This document shows, in pieces, positions 16,886-25,483 of a DNA stretch of 64,000 nucleotides. The stretch is from Halalkalicoccus paucihalophilus (lineage in GTDB: Archaea; Halobacteriota; Halobacteria; Halobacteriales; Halalkalicoccaceae): assembly GCF_001593955.1 (NCBI RefSeq), contig NZ_LTAZ01000004.1, forward strand, positions 496,001 to 560,000. Reading direction: 5' to 3'. The translations under genes and the position numbers were made by a program. The notes below the pieces were generated by a model. That model was not told the origin of the DNA. It made no database searches and saw only the letters and a program-made list of their open reading frames with translations. The number at the start of each line of letters is the position of its first letter. Position 1 is the first letter of the stretch.

Positions 16886-18139
16886 TCAATCGATCAGGCG
16901 CGATTCGAGTACCTCAGCGATCTGCTCGTTGGTCTCGGGACTGTAGTGGCCGCCCTCGCCGCGCTGGACGTATAGTGATTCGGGGTCTCCCGAGAGGTGC
17001 TCGGCCATGTCGATCGTCTCCAGTTCCGGGTAGCGCTCGTCGAGGTGGTCCATGAGATCGCCGTAGATCGGGCCGTGGTCGGCCTCGTAGGTCGCATAGC
17101 GCAGTTGCTGGACCATCACGAAGGTCGGGGTGAAGTCGTGTTCGTTCGCGTAGTCGACGAACTCGCCGATCAGAGCGTCGAAGAGGTCGGCCTTCAGGTC
17201 GAACAGCCGCTCGTGGTAGCGCACCCGGGACTGTTCGAGCCTGAGGGTCGTCGCCGCCTGTCGGGCCCCGAAGTCGATCCCCGGGATCGAGATCCCGTAC
17301 TCGCTTTCGAGGTCCATCCCCGCCGCGTAGAGCGCGTACTTGACCTGGTCGGGGTCGTCGAGGAAGTCGGTGGCGTACGGGAAGCCTGCCAGATGGGGCT
17401 TGAACCAGTTCTCGTAGTGGTCGTCGTGAGTGCGCAGAAAGTCGGCGCGCGCTTCGAGAGCGAGGAGGTCCTCCTTCTCGTCGACGGGACTCTCGACGAG
17501 TTCGAGTTCACCGTCCCGGAGCTCGTATCGCGGTTTCACGGCCAGCACGTTTCCGAACTCCTGGTAGTGTTTCCATACCGAGAGGATCCGGGCGATCGAG
17601 GAAGCGGTGACGACCATACAGACGTGGTCGGTGGGGTCCTCGGGGTACTGGCGTTTCATCCGAAGCAGTGCCTGATCGAGCCCGTAGTTCCCGCCGCCGT
17701 AGTTAGCGACGTGCGAATCGATCGTCCGTGCGAAATGGTTCTGGAAGGTGTCCTCGTCGTCGACCTCCCGGCAGAAACAGTACGAGTCGCCGTAGGTCGA
17801 GACCGCACCGCGGCCCTCCTCGCGGTCGGCCGCGGGACAGACCCGACTGCCGTACTCGTCGGTGGAGTAGGTGACGACGCTTTCGACCTCCTCGCCGGGG
17901 AGGTGGTCGCCGGTGTCCTTCTGTTTTTGCTGGTCGGGTTGTGGAACCCATCCGAGCTCCGGGTCGAAACTGGTGTACTTCCTCAGTAGTTCGGGACTGA
18001 TGCCGGGGAATTCCTCCAGAACGACGGTCGGCATACTGCCCAGCCCCTCGCCGTAGCGTTTGAGCGCACGCTGTGAGAGCAGTTCGACAGCGATCAGTGC
18101 GGCGACGAGCGCGAGCGCTATCGGAACGACGGTTACCAT
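16886..18139 (-). CDS. SGNH/GDSL-like hydrolase with N-terminal membrane anchor
   Basis: A 417-residue protein with one hydrophobic N-terminal segment (residues 4-20), suggesting a membrane-anchored enzyme facing outwards. The nucleophile motif is YGDSYCF (Gly117-Asp-Ser119), NYGGGNYG near 147 could supply the oxyanion Asn, and GHYSPETN near the C-terminus supplies the His of the SGNH triad. Proteins of this shape often act on acyl or acetyl groups of surface polysaccharides. That role is inference; the neighbours (an FMN protein and rfcL) do not clarify it. It is divergent from rfcL. Confidence 0.7.
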   Translation of the reverse strand: MVTVVPIALALVAALIAVELLSQRALKRYGEGLGSMPTVVLEEFPGISPELLRKYTSFDPELGWVPQPDQQKQKDTGDHLPGEEVESVVTYSTDEYGSRVCPAADREEGRGAVSTYGDSYCFCREVDDEDTFQNHFARTIDSHVANYGGGNYGLDQALLRMKRQYPEDPTDHVCMVVTASSIARILSVWKHYQEFGNVLAVKPRYELRDGELELVESPVDEKEDLLALEARADFLRTHDDHYENWFKPHLAGFPYATDFLDDPDQVKYALYAAGMDLESEYGISIPGIDFGARQAATTLRLEQSRVRYHERLFDLKADLFDALIGEFVDYANEHDFTPTFVMVQQLRYATYEADHGPIYGDLMDHLDERYPELETIDMAEHLSGDPESLYVQRGEGGHYSPETNEQIAEVLESRLID

Positions 18140-18233
18140 CGCCTTCGGCTATCCGGACGGGCCATAAAGGCGTTCTGCCGGATTCGTCCGGAAGTTCGCA
18201 ACCACTAAACGCATCACACACCTCCCTTCGACA

Positions 18234-19703
18234 ATGGCCGACTGGACCGAGACGTACCGCCCCTCGACGCTGTCGGAGGTACGGGGCAACGACAAGGCCC
18301 GAGACGCCCTCCGCGAGTGGGCCGAGAACTGGGAGGACCACCGCAAAGCGGTCATCCTCCACGGGAGTCCCGGCGTCGGCAAGACCTCCGCGGCCCACGC
18401 GCTCGCGAACGACTTCGACTGGCCGACGATCGAACTCAACGCCTCGGACCAGCGCAAGGCCGACATCGTCAAACGGATCGCCGGCGAGGCCGCCCAAAGT
18501 GGTACCCTGACCGAAGGGGGTGCGGGTCGTCGACTCGTGATCCTCGACGAGGCCGACAACTTCCACGGCAACGTGGACTACGGGGGTTCGCGGGCGGTCA
18601 CCGACGTGATCAAGTCGGCGAGCCAACCGGTCGTGCTGATCGCAAACGAGTTCTACGACATGTCCCAGAGCCTGCGCAACAACTGCGAGACCGTCGAGTT
18701 CCGCGACGTCTCGAAGCGTTCGATCGTTCCCGTGCTGCGGGACATCTGCCGTCAGGAAGGTATCGAGTTCGAGGCCGAGGCCCTAGAGGCGATCGCCGAG
18801 AACACCGATGGCGACCTACGTTCGGCGATCAACGACCTGCAGGCGATCGCCGAGACAGAGGATCGACTGACCGAGGAGGCGGTCGTCACCGGCGAGCGCG
18901 ACCGAACGAAGGGGATCTTCGACCTCCTCGACGAGGTGATCAAGACCGCAAGCGCTCAGGAGGCGTTGTATGCCTCCTACGACGTCGACGAGACGCCCGA
19001 CGACCTGATCAACTGGATCGAGGACAACGTTCCCAAGGACTTTTCGGGAGCGGAACTCGCCGACGCCTACGCTTCCCTCGCGCGGGCCGACCAATGGCTC
19101 GGGCGCGTGCGTGCGACGCAGAACTATTCGTACTGGCGCTACGCGGGCGACAACATGACCGCCGGGGTCGCCGCCGCACGTCGGGAGCCCAAAGGCGGGT
19201 GGACCCGCTACGGCCCGCCGAGCTACTGGCGCAAGCTCGGTAGTTCGCGGGGTGCGCGCGACCGCCGGGACTACGTCGCCCGGAAGATCGCCGAGTCGGG
19301 GGGGATGAGTATGTCGAGCGCACGTCGGGAGGTCCTGCCCTATCTCGCGGCGATGACCCATCACTGCAAAAACCGTGAGCTAACCGTAGCCATGACCGCC
19401 CGGTACGAACTGGACGCCGACCACGTCTCCTTCGTGACCGGCAGTGGGAAGGACACTAACAAAATCCAAGGGATCGTCGCGGACGCCCAGCGACTGCGCG
19501 AGGAGGCCGCCGTCGAGGGTTCCGAGGGCGCCTTCGAGGGCGCACGGCGGTCGAACGGTGGGAGCGAAGAGGGCCGGAACGAGCCCCTCGGGCCCGACCA
19601 GCCCGGAGAGAACGACGACAGCGAGGTCGACACCGACGAAAGCAACGGCGACGAAGGGACGGACGCCGACGAGTCCCAGTCGGGACTCGGCGACTTCATG
19701 TGA
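18234..19703 (+). CDS. rfcL: Replication factor C large subunit
   Basis: AAA+ clamp-loader subunit that, with the RFC small subunit, opens PCNA and loads it at primer-template junctions. The 489-residue protein starts with WTETYRPSTLSEVRGND, the RFC box. Walker A is GSPGVGKT at 44-51 and Walker B is LVILDEADNF near 103. The C-terminal 80 residues are a very acidic, low-complexity tail ending in QSGLGDFM, which resembles a PCNA-interacting peptide. The RFC small subunit is not in the window. The start ATG gives the standard N-terminus. Confidence 0.95.
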   Translation: MADWTETYRPSTLSEVRGNDKARDALREWAENWEDHRKAVILHGSPGVGKTSAAHALANDFDWPTIELNASDQRKADIVKRIAGEAAQSGTLTEGGAGRRLVILDEADNFHGNVDYGGSRAVTDVIKSASQPVVLIANEFYDMSQSLRNNCETVEFRDVSKRSIVPVLRDICRQEGIEFEAEALEAIAENTDGDLRSAINDLQAIAETEDRLTEEAVVTGERDRTKGIFDLLDEVIKTASAQEALYASYDVDETPDDLINWIEDNVPKDFSGAELADAYASLARADQWLGRVRATQNYSYWRYAGDNMTAGVAAARREPKGGWTRYGPPSYWRKLGSSRGARDRRDYVARKIAESGGMSMSSARREVLPYLAAMTHHCKNRELTVAMTARYELDADHVSFVTGSGKDTNKIQGIVADAQRLREEAAVEGSEGAFEGARRSNGGSEEGRNEPLGPDQPGENDDSEVDTDESNGDEGTDADESQSGLGDFM

Positions 19704-19730
19704 CTCTACCCGTTCGTTAGGACCGTCGTA

Positions 19731-19738
19731 GTTATATG
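19731..19738 (+). promoter_or_regulatory. TATA element of the small zinc-finger gene
   Basis: GTTATATG is centred 29 bases before the ATG at 19764, so the small gene has its own leaderless promoter. Confidence 0.5.
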
Positions 19739-19763
19739 TAATCACATTGTATTGTGTAGTCCC

Positions 19764-19916
19764 ATGGTCTCCGAAACCCTCCACGTTACCTGTCCCCACT
19801 GTGGTTCCGTGACAGCGGCCGCCACGGAACCGACCGTGACGTCAGCCGACCGCCTGAAAGGCATCGTCGAGAACTGTACTGGCTGTGAGAACCCCTTCGA
19901 CCTGTACTACTACTGA
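19764..19916 (+). CDS. Small zinc-finger protein, 50 residues
   Basis: This short frame encodes 50 residues with two CxxC pairs: CPHC at residues 10-13 and CTGC at 38-41, the spacing of a zinc ribbon. The tail ends in FDLYYY. It has its own TATA element, and its stop overlaps the end of the convergent ctaA gene by seven bases. Haloarchaea carry many such small zinc-finger proteins, mostly of unknown role. No homologue is claimed. The paired cysteines and promoter are the evidence that it is real. Confidence 0.65.
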   Translation: MVSETLHVTCPHCGSVTAAATEPTVTSADRLKGIVENCTGCENPFDLYYY

Positions 19917-20740
19917 GCCTGCGGGCCGGCAGTAGCGGGTCCGATCCGGTAGGTGAGCCACACCGCAGCGACCGCGATCACAAAGACCGTCGCCATCGCC
20001 GTGGTATCGAGCAGCTGGATCAGGTCAGTATAGACGTACCGACCCAACAACAGTTGAGCCGCGAGAAACGCCGACCCGACGCCCGCGAGTAGACGCACCC
20101 GCACGAGGCGTGGGATCGTCGATCCGAGCAGGCTCGACCAGATCGCGACGGCGAGCAGTGTCGCGAACATCGCGAGGCCGACCGCGTAGTAGATCGCCTG
20201 TACGGCCGCGGTGTGGGCCACCAGCGTACCCGGTGACAACGCGATGAGCACCGGGAACAGTCCCACGACCACGAACAGCGCATAGCGGATCCGCGCGAGG
20301 CTCGCCACCTCCGGGAGATACCACAGCGTCGCCACGGTGATCGATCCGAAGATCACGATCGCGGTGAGGAAGTGGGCGGTGAGGTAGAACAACGAGTAGT
20401 CGAGCACCGTTCCGGCCCCTAACAGCGCCTGCAGCGGGTAGAGCACGAGAGCGGTCGTCATCGCCAGTTTGATCCGGCGGTCGTCCTGCCAGCGCCAGGT
20501 CCCGTAGGTCGCACCGATCACGACGAATCCGGCGATCATCGCGATCAGTCGGTGGAACCACTCGATGAAGCTCGGCCAGTTAGCGGGAAACAGCCCGAAG
20601 ACCGCGCCGTCACACAGCGGCCACCGGCCCGCACAGGTCAGTCCCGCACCCGATGCGGCGGTGTAGATCCCGATCAGGAGGAGGAGGTAGGTGAGTACCG
20701 CCGTCGAGAGCAACAGTCCGCGTAGTCGTGAGCGACTCAT
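19910..20740 (-). CDS. ctaA: Haem A synthase (CtaA/COX15 family)
   Basis: Integral membrane protein of 276 residues with about eight hydrophobic segments, matching the family that oxidises the haem O methyl group to make haem A for terminal oxidases. Family marks are the early TGAGLTC-like segment ASGAGLTCAGRWPLCDG, the haem-ligand candidates EWFHRL near 60 and TAHFLTA near 121, and VAHTAAVQAIYY in the second half. The cysteine pair Cys36/Cys43 in the first outer loop fits CtaA. Oxidase subunits and ctaB are not in the window. Confidence 0.87.
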   Translation of the reverse strand: MSRSRLRGLLLSTAVLTYLLLLIGIYTAASGAGLTCAGRWPLCDGAVFGLFPANWPSFIEWFHRLIAMIAGFVVIGATYGTWRWQDDRRIKLAMTTALVLYPLQALLGAGTVLDYSLFYLTAHFLTAIVIFGSITVATLWYLPEVASLARIRYALFVVVGLFPVLIALSPGTLVAHTAAVQAIYYAVGLAMFATLLAVAIWSSLLGSTIPRLVRVRLLAGVGSAFLAAQLLLGRYVYTDLIQLLDTTAMATVFVIAVAAVWLTYRIGPATAGPQAQ

Positions 20741-20864
20741 CGCCTCGTCCCGCGAATCAGGGTCGGTTGCATGCCAATACCGACGTTCGGGTCCGGCCGC
20801 ACATAGGTCTGTTCAACCGCTCCGTCCCCGGCAGTTTTGTACTCCCTCGGAGAGAGTGGCGGAT

Positions 20865-21935
20865 ATGAAACGGACTCGACTCGACGCCTACCGGATGCGC
20901 CACGACCTCGATTCGATCTGGCTCGCCCAACCGGAAAACTTCGCATGGCTCACCGGTGGAGACAACGTCGTCGACCGCGCGGGCAAAATCGGCGTTGCCG
21001 CCGCGGGCTACGACGGCCACGAGGTGACAGTGATCACCGACAACATCGAGGCAGCTCGACTCGCTGAGGAGGAACTCTCGGACGAGCGCGTCCTCACCTA
21101 CGACTGGTACGTCGGTTCGCTCGCCGATGCCGTCGCGTCCTACACCGACGGGCGGGCGGCTGCCGACTTTCGAGTACCCGGCCTGCGACACGTCGATATT
21201 TCGTCGCTCCGCTACCCGCTGACTGAGGACGACATCGGGCGGTATCGTGATCTCGGTCGCGAGACGGCCGAAGTCGTCGAGGGAGTCTGTCGGGGACTCG
21301 AACCGACCGACACCGAACGGGAGGTCGCCGCGGATCTTCAGGGAAGGCTCGCCGACCGGGGAATCGACTCGCCCGTCGCGCTCGTCGGCGGCGCGAAGCG
21401 CGCCCGCGAGTACCGCCACTACACGCCGACAACGAAGAAGTTAGGGAAGTACGCGCTCGTCTCCGTGACCGCCCGCCGGGACGGTCTGTATGCGAGCTGT
21501 ACCCGTACCGTGGCGTTTAACGCCCCCGACTGGCTCGAATCGCGCCACGAGGCCGCGACGAAGGTGGAGACGGCGGCGATCGCGGCCACCAAAAGGGTGG
21601 GGCAAGCGGGCGGCCAAGCGCGGGAGGTCTTCGGAGCGATCCAGAAGGCGTATCGGGACGTGAGCTATCCGCGCGAGTGGCAGCGCCACCACCAAGGCGG
21701 AGCCGCCGGCTATCGAGGGCGGGAATGGATCGCGACCCCGTGGCACGGCGGGGAGGTGACGCTGCCGATGGCTTATGCGTGGAACCCCACCGTACAGGGT
21801 GCGAAAAGCGAGGATACGGTGTTAGTGACCGAGAACGACCCGGAGGTTCTGACGAGTACCGGCGAGTGGCCGACCGGGTCGGTCTCGATGAACGGGCTCG
21901 AACTCGAACGGCCGGCGATCCTCCCGCTCGACTAG
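20865..21935 (+). CDS. M24-fold (aminopeptidase P-like) protein with degenerate metal site
   Basis: A 356-residue protein with the two-domain layout of Xaa-Pro peptidases: a creatinase-like N-domain to about residue 120, then a pita-bread domain. In active enzymes two aspartates bind metal in the strand ending SDxTRT. Here the strand reads VTARRDGLYASCTRTV (201-216), so both aspartates are missing. His275 or His276, Glu287 (GREW) and Glu316 (SEDTVLV) remain, but WNP replaces the usual EPG. It is probably non-catalytic, or uses another chemistry. The upstream ATG at 20691 is rejected because it would run antisense through ctaA. Confidence 0.75.
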   Translation: MKRTRLDAYRMRHDLDSIWLAQPENFAWLTGGDNVVDRAGKIGVAAAGYDGHEVTVITDNIEAARLAEEELSDERVLTYDWYVGSLADAVASYTDGRAAADFRVPGLRHVDISSLRYPLTEDDIGRYRDLGRETAEVVEGVCRGLEPTDTEREVAADLQGRLADRGIDSPVALVGGAKRAREYRHYTPTTKKLGKYALVSVTARRDGLYASCTRTVAFNAPDWLESRHEAATKVETAAIAATKRVGQAGGQAREVFGAIQKAYRDVSYPREWQRHHQGGAAGYRGREWIATPWHGGEVTLPMAYAWNPTVQGAKSEDTVLVTENDPEVLTSTGEWPTGSVSMNGLELERPAILPLD

Positions 21936-22558
21936 TCGCTCGCGTGGCGGTCGGCCCGTGACGGCGGCGGGACGCCCGGCCCGCCCCTCGCGGGGGGCGT
22001 CTCGGGTCGGAGACACCGTGCCGGTTCACGGTTGACGTGGGCGTATTCCTCGGGCGAGTTCGCGAGCGGATGGGCGGGGTTTTCGGTTCCGTCGATCACC
22101 GCTGCACGCAGTTCTTCGAAACCGGCGATTCGAGCGCGGATACCCCGCCAGTGGTTCTGTCCCGCAGGCGGGATACGGATCTCGCCGGGGTACCAGCCGT
22201 CACGCGTGGCCAGTGCCGTGGCGTTGACGTTGGTCGCAAGCGAGTCGTGATCGGTGAGGACGCCGACGCGGGCGGTACGGGGGGCGCGCGCGGCGAGCAC
22301 GTCGAGCCCGAAGTGAAGCGCCTGGTACTCGGCGACGTTGTTGTCGGTTGCGGTGGTGGGGAGAGCGAAACGGGCGACTCGCCTTCCGTCCCGTGTCTCG
22401 ATGACGACTCCCATTCCCGCCCGATGGTCGTGGAGGTGATAGGACCCATCGGTCGCGACGTAGAAGTCGCGGTGATGGGTTCGTGGTGGATGGGCGACGT
22501 GGGGAGTCGGGGCGCTATCGAATCGATCTCGGAGGGACCGGCGGCCATAGGCGGCCAT
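21932..22558 (-). CDS. rnhA: Ribonuclease H-like protein
   Basis: A 208-residue RNase HI-type protein, expected to cut RNA in RNA-DNA hybrids. The acidic site is visible: Asp37 in ATDGSYH, Glu77 in VAEYQAL and Asp103 or Asp105 in LTDHDSL. HVNREPA near 172 could provide the last ligand. The C-terminal 25 residues are Pro/Arg-rich and look disordered. The N-terminal 30 residues are basic. It overlaps the end of the M24-like gene by four bases in convergent orientation. Confidence 0.8.
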   Translation of the reverse strand: MAAYGRRSLRDRFDSAPTPHVAHPPRTHHRDFYVATDGSYHLHDHRAGMGVVIETRDGRRVARFALPTTATDNNVAEYQALHFGLDVLAARAPRTARVGVLTDHDSLATNVNATALATRDGWYPGEIRIPPAGQNHWRGIRARIAGFEELRAAVIDGTENPAHPLANSPEEYAHVNREPARCLRPETPPARGGPGVPPPSRADRHASD

Positions 22559-22580
22559 ACTATGGGTATGATGGTGATCC

Positions 22581-22587
22581 TATATAA
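22581..22587. promoter_or_regulatory. Shared TATA element between rnhA and the EamA gene
   Basis: TATATAA, symmetrical in its core, is centred 26 bases upstream of the minus-strand RNase H start and also lies upstream of the plus-strand EamA gene (about 54 bases before its GTG). It could serve either direction. Confidence 0.45.
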
Positions 22588-22637
22588 GCGTGGCCCGGAG
22601 CCGATTCCTTCAAGACGGTCGCCGCGACAGTTCGAGC

Positions 22638-23567
22638 GTGAGCAGGTACCGAACTCCCGTTCTGTTTCTCCTGTTGTCGGTCTTCTGGGGGACGGCCTTC
22701 GTCGCCATCAGAGGCGGCCTCGAGTACTTCCCACCCGTACTGTTTGCGGCGCTGCGCTACGACCTCGCGGCAGTCTTCATGCTCGCGTATGCGGCTATCG
22801 TGACCGATCGCCCGGTCCCTCGGACCGGTGGCGAATGGGGTCTCGTCGTCATCGGCGGCGTCCTGCTCATCGCCGCCTATCACGCGCTGTTGTTCATCGG
22901 CCAGCAGAGCGTGACCAGCGCGATGGCGGCCGTGGTCGTCAGCCTCTCGCCGGTGCTGACCACCGCCTTCGCGCGGATCTGGCTGCCGAGCGAACGCCTC
23001 ACACCGGCCGGTCTCCTCGGGATGGCGCTCGGACTCCTCGGCGTCGTGATTCTCTCGCGACCCGATCCCGAAAACATCCTCTCGGCGGACGTGATCGCCA
23101 CCGGCCTGATCCTCGCAGCGGCGACCGCCTTCGCGCTCGGCAGCGTGTTGCTCAGGCGAAGCGAGGCCGAACTCCCGATCGAGACACTAGAGGGGTGGTC
23201 GATGGCGCTCGGTGCGCTGTTGATGCATACCCTTTCCGTTCTACTGGCGAGCGAGTCGTTCGCGGCGATCGAGTGGACCGCCGAGGCGGTCCTCGCGCTC
23301 GCCTATCTCGCGGTCGTCTCGAGTGCGATCGGCTTTCTCCTCTATTTCGACCTGCTCGAACGGCTGGGACCGATCGAGATCAACCTCGTCTCCTACGTCG
23401 TTCCCGTCGTCGCCGCCGTCGCGGGCTGGCTGTTGCTCGCCGAGTCGATCGATGCCACGACGATCGGTGGGTTTCTCGTCATCTTCGTCGGGTTCTGTCT
23501 GATCAAGCGCCGGCAACTCGCCGCCGAACTCCCCGCGATGCGGGCCGCGATAACCGACCGGCTGTGA
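22638..23567 (+). CDS. EamA/RhaT-type drug/metabolite transporter
   Basis: A 309-residue membrane protein with ten hydrophobic segments in two EamA halves, as usual for the DMT superfamily. The first half starts VLFLLLSVFWGTAFVAI and the second with ILAAATAFALGSVLL. LGPIEINLVSYVVPVVAAVAG near 255 is a typical last-repeat segment. Start: the GTG at 22638 gives MSRYRTPVLF, a normal short cytoplasmic lead; the GTG at 22590 adds 16 residues and sits too close to the TATA box. Substrates of this family range from amino acids to metabolites and cannot be predicted. Confidence 0.87.
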   Translation: MSRYRTPVLFLLLSVFWGTAFVAIRGGLEYFPPVLFAALRYDLAAVFMLAYAAIVTDRPVPRTGGEWGLVVIGGVLLIAAYHALLFIGQQSVTSAMAAVVVSLSPVLTTAFARIWLPSERLTPAGLLGMALGLLGVVILSRPDPENILSADVIATGLILAAATAFALGSVLLRRSEAELPIETLEGWSMALGALLMHTLSVLLASESFAAIEWTAEAVLALAYLAVVSSAIGFLLYFDLLERLGPIEINLVSYVVPVVAAVAGWLLLAESIDATTIGGFLVIFVGFCLIKRRQLAAELPAMRAAITDRL

Positions 23568-23605
23568 CCGATCACGAGGGTTATAGTACCTGCCTATGAG
23601 TGAGA

Positions 23606-23627
23606 ATCGAACACGATCCTGTTCGAT
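23606..23627. repeat. Inverted repeat upstream of the ABC ATPase
   Basis: Arms ATCGAACA and TGTTCGAT (8 bp, perfect) flank a 6-base loop. It lies 40 bases after the EamA stop and 45 bases before the next TATA element. It could be a terminator hairpin or an operator. Confidence 0.4.
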
Positions 23628-23650
23628 CAGTTCAGACTGAGTTAGTAGGA

Positions 23651-23660
23651 AAATATATAC
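23651..23660 (+). promoter_or_regulatory. TATA element of the ABC ATPase gene
   Basis: AAATATATAC is centred about 28 bases before the ATG at 23684, giving a leaderless transcript. Confidence 0.55.
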
Positions 23661-23683
23661 ACTGCTGCCGGTAACACGACTCT

Positions 23684-24442
23684 ATGTCTCCCGCAATCGA
23701 AACCGAGGGGCTGAGCAAGCGCTACGATGAAGAGGTCGCCGTGAACGATCTCTCGGTCTCGATCGATCCGGGAACCGTCTACGGTTTTCTGGGGCCGAAC
23801 GGCGCGGGAAAGACGACCACGATGCGGATGCTCACGACCCTGACTCGACCCACCAGTGGCACCGCGCGCGTCGCCGGCGCGTCCATCGAGGACCGCGACA
23901 CCGTCACCCCACACATCGGTTATCTCCCCGACGAACCGCCGCTGTACGACGAGTTGACGGGGCGCGAGCAACTGACCTACATCGCCGGTCTCCGGGACCT
24001 CCCCGAGGCCGAGACCCACGAACGGATGACCGACCTGTTCGATCGCTTCGACCTCCTCGAGGACGCGGACAAACGGATCGACTCGTACTCGACGGGGATG
24101 CGAAAGAAACTCGGCATCATGCAGGCGGTGATCCACCATCCCCGTGTCGTCTTTCTCGACGAGCCGACGACGGGGCTCGACCCGCGGGCCGCCCGGACCA
24201 TGCGCGACACCATCGCGGAACTCGCCGCCCGCGAGATGACGATCTTCCTCTCGACACACATTCTCCCCGTCGTCGACGAACTCGCCGACTCAGTGGGCGT
24301 GATTCACGAGGGGCGTCTCGTCGCGGAGGGGGCCCCCGAGGAACTGAAACGGCGGGCCGAAACCGGCGAACAGCGCAGCCTTGAGGACGCGTTTCTCGAC
24401 GTCACGCACGACACTCCTGAGACGAACGTTCCCACCCGGTAA
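23684..24442 (+). CDS. ABC transporter ATP-binding protein without a partner
   Basis: A 252-residue ATPase of the ABC-2/DrrA group. Walker A is GPNGAGKT at 37-44, the signature is YSTGMRKKLG near 140, and Walker B is VVFLDEPTTGLDP near 163. The C-terminal extension is short (RAETGEQRSLEDAFLDVT), as in ATPases of ABC-2 permeases. No permease gene follows: the next 224 bases hold nothing recognisable and then a small gene reads the other way. It may work with a permease encoded elsewhere, or the partner may have been lost. Confidence 0.9.
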   Translation: MSPAIETEGLSKRYDEEVAVNDLSVSIDPGTVYGFLGPNGAGKTTTMRMLTTLTRPTSGTARVAGASIEDRDTVTPHIGYLPDEPPLYDELTGREQLTYIAGLRDLPEAETHERMTDLFDRFDLLEDADKRIDSYSTGMRKKLGIMQAVIHHPRVVFLDEPTTGLDPRAARTMRDTIAELAAREMTIFLSTHILPVVDELADSVGVIHEGRLVAEGAPEELKRRAETGEQRSLEDAFLDVTHDTPETNVPTR

Positions 24443-24666
24443 CCCGCCGTGGGGAACAACGGATCGTGATACGGATCCCGGACCCGCTCGTCGTCGAGAA
24501 CCGCACGCACTCGGTGGCGTGTCATCTCCACGACGATCGATGTCCTTGATCACGACTCTTCGGGTCCGTATTGAAACCCGTTCGGAAACGCCGGAAGGGC
24601 CGGATTGGAGAACAGGCGAGTTATTCCCGATCGAACGGTTCGTAGTCACCGACGAGCAATCACGGC

Positions 24667-24933
24667 TCAGTCGCGGTTGTATCGGTGACCACAGACGATC
24701 GCAGCGGCGTGAATCGCGAGTAGCGCGAGGAAGGCGGTGAGCTGGGCTGTCGAGCCGAGTCCACTGACCAGTAAGGGGAGGTATAAAAACGGGAGCGCGA
24801 TGGCACTCCAGAAGGCGATCGCCTCGATCGGGCGGGAGAGCGTCGAAACGACGAATCGATCCGACTGATCGGAGGGCTGTTCTGCGTCCGTGCGAGTGGA
24901 CGTGCTGTCAGTGTGGATGGAGGGTATTGACAT
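24667..24933 (-). CDS. Small membrane protein, 88 residues
   Basis: Unrecognised. The first 30 residues are polar (Ser/Thr/Asp-rich), then two hydrophobic segments follow, at about residues 37-58 and 63-82, and the chain ends in a charged HRYNRD. A TATA-like element on the minus strand (24958-24965) lies 28 bases before the ATG, which supports a real leaderless gene. No function is suggested. Confidence 0.6.
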   Translation of the reverse strand: MSIPSIHTDSTSTRTDAEQPSDQSDRFVVSTLSRPIEAIAFWSAIALPFLYLPLLVSGLGSTAQLTAFLALLAIHAAAIVCGHRYNRD

Positions 24934-24957
24934 CGAGTGACACCTCGTGTCTGTTCA

Positions 24958-24965
24958 ACTATATG
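24958..24965 (-). promoter_or_regulatory. TATA element of the small membrane-protein gene
   Basis: CATATAGT on the minus strand, 28 bases upstream of the ATG at 24933. The stretch from 24958 to 25105 is markedly AT-rich and holds no gene. Confidence 0.45.
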
Positions 24966-25105
24966 TTAGATTACTATATATAATGGCGTGAGTTTTAACA
25001 TGATTTTCAGTCATTTCACGCTGCTAGGCGACACATACGGACGTTTCACGACGGGGTGAGAATAGATCATATAGTTTATACTATTCTAAGAACCATTTTC
25101 GTATT

Positions 25106-25351
25106 TTATGTCCTATCTATTACAACGGATACCGACCGGTTGGCCGTAGCTACGATCGTTCCGAGAGCGAGCATCACCAAACCGATCGCTCGGACACGCC
25201 GTTCCGTCCGTTCGTTCACATCGAAGTCGGCGGCCAACAGTCGACGGTAGGCGTACCGGGCGGTCGCGAGCAGGACCCGCGGTGCGAGGAGGTGAGCGAG
25301 ACCCACACCGATGAACCCGCTACCGACGGTCGTGGTATCGAGTCGTACCAT
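25106..25351 (-). CDS. Small membrane protein, 81 residues
   Basis: Unrecognised haloarchaeal-type protein with two hydrophobic segments (residues 10-28 and 54-70) separated by a basic and acidic loop, ARYAYRRLLAADFDVNERTE. A T-rich TATA-like stretch lies about 26 bases before the start. It sits between the other small membrane-protein gene and uspA, all on the minus strand but with separate promoters. Confidence 0.55.
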   Translation of the reverse strand: MVRLDTTTVGSGFIGVGLAHLLAPRVLLATARYAYRRLLAADFDVNERTERRVRAIGLVMLALGTIVATANRSVSVVIDRT

Positions 25352-25483
25352 ACCTCATGGGAAGGGTTTCGACGGGTAAAAACCGTACAGTCGTCGTTCA
25401 GGAGCGAGCGGTCAACTAACGGCAAACGGTTCTGTAGGCCTGCAGCTAGTCGAAAAACGGACGGTGAGCGTCAGTCCGGGCCG

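Noticed and set aside
22037-23599. 520-codon plus-strand frame over the rnhA and EamA genes
   Set aside because: Arg-rich shadow; the EamA frame on the same strand has ten membrane segments and is the true gene.
24381-24740. 119-codon frame after the ABC ATPase, considered as the missing permease
   Set aside because: No hydrophobic segments; Arg-rich with overlap to the ATPase and small membrane-protein genes.
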